Notes under the pieces: generated by a model | The model's database searches: none | The model's input: only the letters and a program-made list of their open reading frames with translations | Told to the model about the DNA's origin: nothing | NCBI RefSeq assembly: GCF_003073045.1 | Contig: NC_037592.1 | Coordinates: forward strand, 8,348,047-8,412,046 | DNA from: Pomacea canaliculata | Lineage: Eukaryota > Mollusca > Gastropoda > Architaenioglossa > Ampullariidae | Length of the DNA stretch: 64,000 nt | Direction of reading: 5' to 3' | Made by a program: the position numbers and the translations under genes | In this document: piece by piece, positions 40,091 through 50,785 of the stretch | Layout: the number at the start of each line of letters is the position of its first letter | Numbering within the stretch: position 1 is the stretch's first letter

Positions 40091-43000
40091 TGTGTTGTTT
40101 TAAATAGGATGAAGAATTCTATAACTTTTTGATTATTTTCACACACTGTATTTCTTTGGTTCTTTAGAAAAAAAACAGTTTCTAATTCCACATTTGTTTT
40201 GGTGTAAAGATTGAATGCTTGTACTTTGATGCTCTGCATTGAGGGGAAGTGTTTGCCACAAGAGTTTACTCAGACTGCACGTAATATTCAAATATTATAT
40301 ATATATATATAAAGAATCAAGCGCGAAAGAATTATTTCTTTGGAGCTTGTTCCCAACGACCTAAAAGAAACTTTGCTTCTAAATGTCTCAAGATACATTA
40401 GGCCTGCATAACTCGTTGAACTATGTTTTACCATATGAGCTTATTTACACATAACATCTGTACGACCTGTCAAAAGTCATTAACCCTTCTTCCCGACAGA
40501 TGATCCTCAGATGGCAAGTACAGCTGCCTCCATGGTCAGGGTGACCTACAGGAATGTCCAGCCTCCATTGTTAGACCTCAGGACGGCCATCAACCAGAAA
40601 TCTTTCTTTCCAAACCAAGAAGATCCTGTCATCAGAGGTGACCCAGACTGTAAGTCTTGCAAACCCTTTTCATAACTAATGATAGTGAGGTTGACTGTTT
40701 AGGCTGTCCATTGCTGTTCATATACTTTATATACCACGTTGTGAAAGTAATCCTTTGAACGAAATGAACGATGCTCATATGATTAATAATTCAGGACGAC
40801 ATAACTGAGAAGAACTGAAGCTTTTGAAATTAAGTAATTTTATATTGTTGGTGCTGTTTTTGTTGTTTTTGTTTTTGTTTTATTTTTGTTTTTTGTTTTT
40901 TTGGCTTCAAATTCTGAGCCAAAACTTTCTGTTGAACACAGGTAGATGTTTCTTTGTCGTTGCTCTTTCGGCTTACTCTGACTCTATATACTAAAACCAC
41001 TTTTCCTACACACTTTAAATTCTAATAATAAAGCATTCTAATAAAACCCAGAAGTGTTTCAATGCGATGTGTACTAACTGCTTCACGATGTTCTTGTGTT
41101 TCTCAGCGGCGATAAAGCAGTCCCCTCGCCGCCTGACAGGGTCTGTGGAAATAGGAGACCAGTACCACTTCTACCTGGAGTCACAGAGCAGCAGGTGTGC
41201 CCCCAACGACACGGGGGGCATGGACGTGCGGGCGACAACCCAGTGGGTGGACATCATTGTCAGGGTGGTAGCAGACATCCTCAACATCCCAGTCAGCAGG
41301 TGAGTCGCTTATTTTTGAAAGAAGTCATTGTCTAGTCTTCATCCTACCAGATCGCTGAAAACTGTTATTTTCTGAAAGTTTAATTTTTCCGCAGCAAGTA
41401 AATTTAGGACTGATAGAACGATACTCGTAGCAACAGATGTGATTTGCAAAATCAATTTCCAAACGTTTCCTTACCATTACTATATGGAGAAATTCAACGC
41501 TTATTTTTTGTAGACACAGTGAACCGTTTACGATCATTGCCATTACAGCCACTAGACCGCAAGACACATTGATGCCTAAGATATATTCAAAGGTTTACCA
41601 TGGTAACTCATTTATGTCATCAAGAAGAGTTATTTTTGTTTCAATTATAGCGTGAACCTGGAGGTCGAACGCTTAGGTGGAGCTTTTGGGGGGAAGGTGA
41701 CTCGCAACCCAATTGTATCTGGGGCGTGTGCACTGGCTGCCTACATCATGCAAAGGTAAATAAAACAGTTTCACAGCTTACCTCATGACAAGCATCTTTA
41801 GAATGATTTAGCTCTTTCTCCCTCCCTCTCCCTCTCCCTCTCTCTCTTTGAATATATATATATGGTTCAATCTTATTTATTTAGAAATACTCTGTTTTAA
41901 CACTAATTCTTTAGTCTGTTTTTATGTGAGTCTGTGGTTGCTGTTGTGCGAGTGTTCCTAGTAAACAAAGTTATAATTAAAATCACAGCTCATTGGTTGT
42001 ATCAGTCTCGTGACATCTATGTTGTGTTCACGTATCAGCAGTATTACCATTACATCATGTCTACAAGCTGTCACATGTTGCGTGCTGCGCTGCACCAGTC
42101 GCTGTCGGCTGTTTGTTGTTTTAAAAAAAAGTCTCAAACTGTCTCACCTTTGTTTTCTCTGCCACCAACACTTATTTACACTGCTTCGTGTAATAATAAT
42201 ATTCACACTTGTCTTTTTCTCCAGGCCCGTGCGCTTGGTCATGGATCTGCACACAAACATGAAGGCTCTGGGCAAACGCCATTCGGTGATCGCAGAGTAT
42301 GAGGTGAGGTGTGTTCACTGGTCTGTAGGCGGTCTCCTCTTCGGTGTTTGTAAGCTTAAACAATGTGGCAGATGATGATCATGATGATGATGATCATGAT
42401 GATCATGATGATGATTCATTACCCTCTGTAAACAAACCTGCATCACAGACCTCTTTTGTTTGTTTCGTGTACCTGGCAGGTAGGGTTCACGGAGGAAGGC
42501 AAGCTGAACGGAATCAAAGTCACCTACTATGACGACTGTGGTTACAGTGATGCTGATGCCTTTCTGTCTTATGTTACAACCTTTGTCGACAGCTGTGAGT
42601 GCTTTGTCTGTGCGATCTCATGAACATGAATTCTTTTCTACACTCTTCTGCAAGCGAACAACTATTCCTATTAATTGTCATCTTATCATCCTCTTCATAT
42701 TAAACAGACTTTCATCGACAACCGTGAGAGTTTTGCATGATCTTATTTTCGTTTACTTAGCACTTTTTTGTGAGTAGTTTTCACTATTGCAATCCATTCT
42801 ATTGTCTGGAATGTAAAATTACCTTTTTACAAAATATTCTCCGTTTTGTCCTCAGCTGTTTGACCTTCTGATCTTTTTTAGCTTATTTTTGTCCAAACTG
42901 GAACTTCACGTCAGTGGCTGTAAAAACAAACAAAGCAACCAACACCGCCTGCAGATCACCACGTATGTAGAAAGTTTATGATTTTAATTTTGGCTTCTTT

Positions 43001-46000
43001 AGAACGATAAAGTTGTTCTTTTTGTATTATGGTCTTCTTTTAATCAACACTTGCATAGCTATTAATTATTACATTATAAACTTGAAAGTATGAAAATGTC
43101 ACAAATAAATATTTCTTGTATAAAAATTCGTCACGTCGGTGGGAAACAAAAATTTACGTGGAGGAAAATTTCCTTTCATTTTCGTTATAAAAATCGATGA
43201 TAACAAATTGAATCTGAATTTACTTCTCAAATTTTTTAAAAGACAGATGTAATGAAGGTGGCAATACCACTTGATTACTACATCAATACAATATTTTCAT
43301 TTAGAGGATTATGAACCATAACAAATTTATACTGGTTGTAAGAGTTATACTCTTTGCTTAAATAAGAAAAGGACAATTTAAACAAAAAATAATTAAAAGG
43401 AAAATCATCTCTATCTACTCACATCTGGTTGTTTTCTTTGAATTCTTGTGTTTCCAACACAGAGGGTGTGCCAGCTCAGTTCATGATCGAGACAATAATG
43501 GAGCACATTGCAAAAACTCTCAACAAAGATCCCACGGAAATCCGAAAAAACAATTTCTATCAGGAAGGACAGGTAATATAATCTATTCTTCTACATCTTA
43601 AAGGGCTTTGGCCATCCTCCTGATTTGGTCGAAGAGCAGTGTTTAGTATTTCATTTTACTTTTTCATTGATGAACAACTGTAATGTTTCAAGCGTTTCAA
43701 GAGTTTTCGCTCGTAATATGAATGCCCTTGTGAAGATGGCAATATGTAAAATATAAAAATGTTGAACAAACTTTTGGCTGTACCAGTTTTCTCTGAATGG
43801 CTCAAAACTGGAGAACTGCAACATCGGATTGGTTGTTTCCCAATTAGAGACATCTTCAGATTTTGAAGCCCGTAAACGCCAGGTGGCCGAGTTCAATCAG
43901 GTAACAGAAAGATAAAACAACATTTCTTTTATTTACTTATTTTTGGCTATCGAATGACGATGCTGATGCTGATGCTGATGAGGAGAAGAAGGAGAAAGAA
44001 AAATGTCGTTATGAAAACCATTTTCCCAGTTTAGACTTAATCCAAATGACAAAAGCAATATGTAAGCAAATAATTATACCCATATGAACATAGAAAACAT
44101 GCAAAGATCAAAATATAACAAGAAATATAAGGTAGCACAGCAAGACAGGAGAACTGGGACAATGTAAGAAGTACATGGTCTGTAGAATGACTGGATCCGA
44201 CGGTGAGGCCTCTTTAGACGAAGATTTTGTATCGTGGTACACAGATACATTCCTGTTTCAGGCAAACCGTTGGAGGAAGCGTGGCATCTCTCTGGTCCCC
44301 ACAAGATATGGAATAGGGTGGGGTGCCCATTACAGTGTGTTTGTGGCCATCTACAACTCTGATGGCTCTGTCGCAATCGAACATGGCGGCATCGACATGG
44401 GACAGGGAATCAGTACAAAGGTAAGCAGATTTTATTTACTTATTTAAGAATTTTTTTCTGAATTTGTAGACACGGACTGACGTGCTAAATGTAAAACACT
44501 GAAAGCAACTTATGGAAGCTGCAATATTTGTGATGTTACTGTTGACGGATGATGTGAATGGTGCACAAAACTATTACACATGCAAGCCACCCTTTAAGAT
44601 GAGTCCCTGACATTATACCTTCTGACCAAGGGACCCTCTGTGGCATGTGTTGATCCTCGAGGTCCATAGCTACTACCTCAGACAACTGTCGACCTACGAA
44701 ACCACGTTCGCCGTTCTTACTTTAGACAATGAACATAAATTGATGTTGATGTTTGTGTATGTCCAGGTGGCACAGGTGTGCGCCTATGAGCTGGGTGTAC
44801 CATTGTCGCTGATCCGTGTTAAAAAGAATTCCTCTACTGCCAACGCCAACTCGACCTTCACTGCAGGGTCCATGGGCAGTGACCTGTGTTCTTTGGTCAG
44901 TCTCTATTTTATCACGATATATATATATATAACACGATACTTTTAGCTATTTCAAAAAATTAGTTGAGTACCTGTTCGTGAAAATTTTATAAAAATAAAT
45001 TTAATTGATGGCCTGCTTGATTTGGCAGACAATGAACAAATAATATACTAAAACAGACCAATGGTAATCTGAGTAACACTCAGAGTACTGTCATACAGTG
45101 TGTGCTACATGTGACCAGGTGACAGGCGTTTGTAAGATATAATGTGTTTTTGTTTCATCTGATCTTTGTGACCAGTTAGATTCACCAGTAACTGTTATTG
45201 TCTTATACAGGGAGTCATTCAGTGTTGTCAGCAACTGAAGGCGAACATGGCGCCAGTTCGGATGAGGATGCCGACAGCGCCATGGAAGGACATTGTTAGC
45301 GAGTGTTACCGCAGTGGAATCGATCTTTCAGCCCACGCCTTGTAAACACCACTGAATAGATTATTGTTATCTTTATTTAAATATAAATATCTTTATGACA
45401 AAGCCCAACATGTGTAAGGTATATAAAAAACCAATTAACAGTTTGTCAGTTTTTTACAAGTTCTTGTAGGAAAAACTCTATAAAACAGAATTAAAAATGA
45501 ATTAGACATCTAATTGTGAAATGGAAATGTATGGTATTTGGTTCACTAATATTAATCTTGTCTTCCTGTTCACCAGCACGAACCCATTCAGCCAGTACCA
45601 CAGCCGTTACAGTGTCTACACAGCTGCCGTGGCGGAGGCTGAGGTGGACGTCCTCACTGGCCAGTCACAGCTCAACCGCGTGGACATCTTGTACGACTGC
45701 GGTGAAAGGTCAGAGTTCATCTCCAGTATAACAGATATTTCATTACTCAAAACGCCGAGATGTAATGAAATAATTTTGTACTCTTCTTACAGTAGTGTAG
45801 CAGAATTAGCGAACATTCGTTTTAATCTGTTGTTTAGTTTGAGTCCTGAAATAGACCTTGGCCAGATGGAGGGCGGCTTTATGTTGGGTCTGGGATGTCA
45901 CCTGCTGGAGGAAAGCAAGTACCACCCCACAACCGGAGCCCTTCTCACTGACGGAACTTGGGTCAGTCTTCGACTAAATTAAATACTGAAAATATATGTA

Positions 46001-48010
46001 TTTGATTGTTTAAATGAAAAGCAGTGGATATCATCACAGACAATATTCAGGTTAAGTCTTATGAATGTGACTGCGGAAGAGTTCCCAAACAAGGCTCGAG
46101 ACATGACAAAAGCAACTGCACCATAACACAGTCAACATGATTTGAAGAACAGCTTGTCTGGCCGTTTATAGTTCAAATGGTGGAAATCCTGAAGTTGATA
46201 AGTCCGTACGACAGCACACAAATAAATTACGTGCAAGCACACACCTGCGCACACTGACACACACAAGCAAACATAAGTTACATATTTTGTGTACTCAACA
46301 GCTTATGCTAGGATTCCATCGTTTATTCCAAGAAAAATCATCATACGTTGCAACAACTTTTCAAACAGTAAAAAACCATCGTAGTGTGTCACATGAAAGC
46401 GGAAAAAGCAAAGTATGACGGTTATCTATTGAATCCTAATCTGCTGGACGTTGCAGGAGTACAAGCCACCTCTACCTAAGGACCTGCCTGTAGACTTCCG
46501 GGTGAGCTTCCTGAGAAACGCACCCAATCCCTTGGGAGTTCTTCGCTCCAAAGGTAGACAAAAAGACTTTAAAGATTCTTCATAGCAACCTTTAGTGCTT
46601 AATTAAGATATCCATAGTTTACTAGCATTGCTAAATTTTCAGTTTTACATGATTTTTGACAATTTAAGTCAGTGACAGGGACAAGCAACCAAAAAACAAT
46701 GAGGCGGGAATTATAAGAATGTCATATAATTAATCATGGCTTCTGCTTACGCAAAAAGTTCGGAGGACCCCTTCAATTTTCGTCAATGGGGTCACAATGG
46801 ACCACTTCAAATTTGGGTGAAGAACAGATACAAAATTGGGCAAGTGTACTGTAGCCCAATCTATTGTTGTCGTCTGCTACAAAGTGAGAGTTACTTCCCT
46901 TGCACTGAGTTTTTTCCCTTACCGGGAAGAGTTCCATTAGCCTATTTCCAAGATGTCGTTGACAACATGGTTAAAATCATCGTCTCAGAAAAGCAAAGAA
47001 AGTGAGCACCCCAAGTACAGTGAGCTCATAAGCTCATCACAGATGCTTGCACAGACATCATGGCACAGAAATCTCGCCGTTTCTGACTAGACATTACAGT
47101 GCTTTGTGTGCCTGAAAGGCAGTTGAACAAAGTATGTTGATTTGTTGATTTTTTTTCACATTGTGAAGGGACCCCTTAGAGTTAGCCTGGGACCCCTTAG
47201 AAATCTGAAGAAGGGGTCCCTGGGACCCCAAAGAATTTAGCCTTAGCAGAAGCCTTGTACTGTAGAACGTTTGAGGTATTAAGCATGTTCACTGTATATA
47301 CTGCATCGTATGTTCATTACTTCTGGGTTTTATAACATCCGTAGGGTATCCATAACTCATAAATGTGTCACGTGCTACTTTCAACCTTCGTATCACAAAC
47401 ATAACGCTACACGTGTTCGAAATAAAAAAGAATTTATTTTTTTAACAAAGAAAACTAATTAAAACTAATTATATTATATATTTTGTTCTTAAACCATTTT
47501 TTTTCAATATTTAGCCAGTTCTGTATCCTTCTATTTGTCATTTACATTTTCAAGCATGTGGTTGGTTCTTTTGACACTGATGTTGTATCTCTTGCCCAAT
47601 ATTGTCTTGACTCATCTGCAACCTGTTGATGTGTCTCACAGCCACCGGCGAGCCCACAGTTCCCCTCAGTAGTGTCGCTGTCTTCGCCATCAAGCACGCC
47701 GTGGAGGCTGCACGTGCCGAGATCGGCCAGGACACCTACTTCACACTCAGTATGTCCCTCATTTCAAAACAACAGATAGAAATTCTGGAATATTCGCCCT
47801 CTGTACAAACTGTAGAAAATATTTTAAATAGTGTATATAGGAAGCATCACGGTGACTTGGAAGAAAACGAACGTGAAAGTCTTGTTCATAAGTTGTGAAC
47901 GCAACACTATGGCTAACCTTATGTATGGTCTTTCAGATTCACCTGCGCTGGTGCAACATGTCCAGACAGCCTGCCAGGTAAAACCTGAACAGCTCACCTT
48001 TGGAAACTGA
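30671..48010 (+). CDS. Gene B: molybdo-flavoenzyme, aldehyde oxidase/xanthine dehydrogenase family
   Basis: Second tandem copy, same 34-exon plan and phases as gene A, about 1,334 residues if intact; starts [17 protein letters not shown] and ends LTFGN. All cluster cysteines, GGAFGGK, the Arg of CRSPQG and the catalytic Glu in SKATGEP are present; Val stands at the bovine E802 position. Differences from gene A concentrate in exons 23-26. Exon 5 (76 instead of 77 bases) lacks one base in CAGCAGGTGAGGACG. Exon 7 loses its last ~19 bases and its GT donor at about 33916, next to a LINE. Introns 11 and 13 use GC donors. As written it cannot encode a full enzyme; the LINE damage makes a true pseudogene more likely here than in A or C. 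Confidence 0.92.
33704..37162 (+). other. Gene B exons 7-14: linker and FAD domain, exon 7 truncated
   Basis: Exons: 33704-~33916 (truncated), 35201-35280, 35502-35648, 35806-35908, 36102-36250, 36361-36471, 36606-36672, 37062-37162. Exon 7 matches gene C to CTGGTCT and then departs, so LVFGNTGFG is lost and no GT donor follows. Exon 9 is base-identical to exon 9 of gene A. Exons 11 and 13 are followed by GCAAGC and GCGAGT, both good GC-type donors. Confidence 0.88.
33917..35090 (-). mobile_element. LINE fragment (L1/Tx1-like reverse transcriptase) in intron 7 of gene B
   Basis: Read on the minus strand, 34950 down to about 34765 gives [12 protein letters not shown] and then [16 protein letters not shown], the thumb-side region typical of L1/Tx1 and CR1 reverse transcriptases; further along come [20 protein letters not shown] and [11 protein letters not shown]. 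Several stops and frame changes show an old, 5'-truncated copy. Genes A and C have no matching sequence here (their intron 7 is about 160 and 320 bases). Exact ends are uncertain; the 3' side abuts the damaged end of exon 7. Confidence 0.7.
40031..40089. repeat. (TTG)n microsatellite
   Basis: About twenty uninterrupted TTG units in intron 18 of gene B, absent from the same intron of genes A and C. Confidence 0.95.
41814..41848. repeat. CT-rich low-complexity tract
   Basis: CCCTCT/CTCTCT units in intron 21 of gene B, followed by a short TA run. Confidence 0.8.
42371..42415. repeat. GATGAT/GATCAT microsatellite
   Basis: Imperfect GAT and ATC units in intron 22 of gene B; the mixture makes it partly palindromic. 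Confidence 0.8.
46735..47257. mobile_element. Longer relative of the CAGGGCTTCTGC transposon, intron 32 of gene B
   Basis: About 520 bases with worn ends CATGGCTTCTGCT and AGCAGAAGCCTTG and the same subterminal sequences as 21237-21411 (GTTCGGAGGACCCCTTCAAT near the left, AAGGGGTCCCTGGGACCCC near the right). It carries some 330 bases of interior that the short copy lacks, so it is nearer the parent element. No recognisable transposase domain is left. It lies in a different intron from the gene A copy, so the two are independent insertions. Confidence 0.65.
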
Positions 48011-48878
48011 TCTTCTCTGAAAGTTTCAAGAATTAATTGCACGTGCATGTGTAACACGGAGGGAGCTGACTAAAAGATTAGAAAATAATTTATATGATTA
48101 TCATCGAAAAGGATTCACACAATACATTCTATTCCTTATACTTTTTAATCAAATATGTACTAAGTTTGCAAAGATTGTAATGATTCAACTTAAAAATGCA
48201 CTCAACGATCCAGAAAATTTTTGCTTAATGTTTTTGTTTAGTTCTGAGAATTGTATGATTCTCTGATCGTGTGTCTTGAAATTTTATTTAGAAAAAGTCT
48301 TTTAAATAATACATATTATATTTTAAAAAGTATAAATAACTGCATGGAAACAGCTTGGGTTTTACGGAATTATTTCAAGAGAGTCATTGTTTCCCATTGT
48401 AACTGAAGCTCAGTGAAGGATACACCTTTACCTTTGTATATCTTCCACCTATATTACACCTAAAACAAGATATACTGAGGATTTACGTTCTCTTTTAAAT
48501 GTTTACCTATACTTACATTGCGATAGTCAGGATGGCAGGTCTTGCTTCGATTTTTATTTGCTGCAGAACTTACAAGTTTGTAAAGGTTTTCTGGGAAAGA
48601 TCAGGTGACTGTTCTTATGAAAAGGATCTTTACAACAGAAAATTTTTTTTCAATTTGTTTTTTGAATTAATTGATAATTTTACCTTTGAATGTATTAGAT
48701 TTTTGTCTTTGTAACTTTCCAATAGTCATTTATTTTCCCTGATTAAAATGAACTAGCGTTTGATGTAAATTAAAGAGTACATCACATCATGCAGCTTAAA
48801 GATGAAAGATAACTGGGTTGGTTCAATGAACAATGAAGTTTATACATATATATGTTAATTCCACAAATATTTTAATGG

Positions 48879-48888
48879 AATAAATAAA
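48879..48888 (+). terminator. Candidate poly(A) signal of gene B
   Basis: Two overlapping AATAAA hexamers (AATAAATAAA) about 870 bases after the stop codon of gene B. Confidence 0.35.
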
Positions 48889-50785
48889 GGTTGATTACAG
48901 AAATACCATGGTTTTGTCTGATATGTATACATAATTATTATGTACATAAGTAATTTCCTTCGCTGGTACCCACCTGACAACGGTTATGCTGGTCCGTTAG
49001 TACCGGTAGTCAGGGAGGGGAGAGCGGGAACCACTGGCTGGATGCAGCAGCTGACAAATCTGTCTTTAACAGTGGTTATCATGTGATACATGCTACGAGC
49101 AGTCCAATCCTACACGAATGTCAGATCAGTTATTCTGTTTGTTGTCTTTAATGTTACTGTAGTGCTTCATAACCGTTCAACGAGTGCAGTACGACTGGAT
49201 AAACGAATAGAAACTCTCTCTCACTAAAGAAGGCATCCGTCAAGTGTATCCTAGAACTCTGTGCGTAAATGAATGAAACATAAGGGAAGCAACACTGCAA
49301 CCTTTAGGAATTGCTCCTCTATGGAATAACAGTATCTTCTGTGATTACCTTTCTCTATATTATGGTCTGGTCATCTGATTCGCTGGAACAAGTCTTGACT
49401 GTCCAACCGGTATGACGACTTTCTCCATAAATCAAAACATAAACGCCGGACGTTTGTTTTAGTTGGGATTTTTCCCTGCTGTTTCACTGAAAAGAATTTA
49501 TCTTTTAAAATGAATGTAATGGTGAAGGTTGCAATTAAAGACAAGATCTGGGACGAGTGAAATAGCCACAAACAGCGTTCGCATGTATGATCACAACAAG
49601 GTGCGTCTGGTGCGGACGTCACGCGAAGGATGTCCGGTAAGGAATGGCGACGGGCAGATGGCAGAGGGGGGGGAGCATCTGCTGGCCCCACCCTGACGCA
49701 GATGGCGACGGGCAGATGACCCAAACCACCTTACAACAGATGCAATAAACAGAGTTTCTGAGTGTAAATGACAATGCAAATATCTTCACAAAAGTTACTA
49801 AATGTTCTCAGCAATTTATTTCATTCCATGTCATAATCTGGGCAATCGAGAGCCTGTCTTTAAAGCTGCATGAGGTCAGGACGATTAGAACAAGTCTGAT
49901 TGAAAGCATATGTAGATAAGAAAGGTACTGGTGGCCAAGACCACTAAGGATCCTACTATATGTCCAAAGAAAATGTTTTAAGAATCGTTATGGAAAAGAA
50001 AGAGTAATTGCCAGTTCACTTTCTTGACCACTTTGTAAGGATGCAAGAATTTATAATGTCAAACTCCTCACTAATGTGCCAAAAGTTTAAGATGTCAGCT
50101 GACAAGCTTTGCCAAACTAATAAGTGGCACTTTGCATAAAGAAGAATTCTCAGAAATGGAGTGAAGTTGTTTATTTTATTCCCTTTCTTCACACTAAGTG
50201 CTGGGTAAAGCAAAACAATGGCAAGAAAACAAAACCAAAACACACACACAAAAAACAACAACAAAGTCTTACTGATGTAAAAAGCTTTACTTAATTCCAA
50301 TTAATTCTCGACTCGGCTGTATTCAGAATAGCAATAATTCGGAAGAGAAATTACAGATTGAAAAAGATGTTAATGCACCACTCGCTTAATTAATTCCTCT
50401 TTTAACATTTTTGTGATAGAAGTAGATGTTAACTTTATGTCACAAATCTCATATTTTCCAGTTAGGATTCATTTTGTGGTTGTGGGTCACATATATCTAC
50501 ACCTACTACTATTTCTCTCTGCATAAAAGCAGAAAGGGTGACGTACAGCGGAGTTTTATCTGGATACATAGTTCCAGAAGTTGAACTTTGTCAGGTAATG
50601 ACTACGTGTTGCTATTCTGCTAGAAGGTCCTGAAGTTTCTTCGAAAATGTACGTTAGCTCTGTTTTCATCTTGCTACAAATAATTGTGGTATATTAAGTA
50701 CCTGAAATTACATACAAACAAAAATTTTTAGTCAAAACTTTGTTCTTTTTTTAAGCTGACTCGTCTGTCTGCGGGAAGTTAAACG
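48889..50785. other. Intergenic region between genes B and C
   Basis: No gene seen. Near 49600-49740 a GC-rich patch contains the word ATGGCGACGGGCAGATG twice (49644-49660 and 49702-49718), with an intervening G-run; it looks like a small imperfect duplication. About 49840-50115 is the conserved upstream block also found before genes A and B. TGACGTACAGCGGAGTTTT near 50540 matches gene B near 30394. Confidence 0.5.
50522..50529 (+). promoter_or_regulatory. Candidate TATA-like element of gene C
   Basis: CATAAAAG, aligned with TATAAAAG of gene A and preceded by a similar pyrimidine stretch, 264 bases before the ATG of gene C. Supported only by comparison between copies. Confidence 0.3.

Larger units (their letters stand above)
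37859..48010 (+). other. Gene B exons 15-34: molybdopterin (catalytic) domain
   Basis: Exons: 37859-38017, 38593-38715, 39527-39619, 39923-39980, 40500-40649, 41107-41299, 41651-41755, 42225-42303, 42480-42594, 42882-42962, 43463-43572, 43787-43900, 44262-44420, 44767-44895, 45211-45341, 45577-45708, 45838-45961, 46457-46553, 47642-47749, 47937-48010. All are intact in length and phase; exon 17 has one codon more than in gene A. Pocket-lining exons 23-24 read [20 protein letters not shown], unlike gene A. Exon 33 (108 bases) keeps the frame that gene A loses. Confidence 0.91.

Noticed and set aside
40000-40239. Open frames made of poly-Cys (plus) or poly-Asn (minus)
   Set aside because: Translations of the (TTG)n microsatellite in an intron.
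49371-49724. Pro/Arg/Ala-rich 117-residue minus-strand frame
   Set aside because: Arises from the GC-rich duplicated patch; no family features or splice signals.
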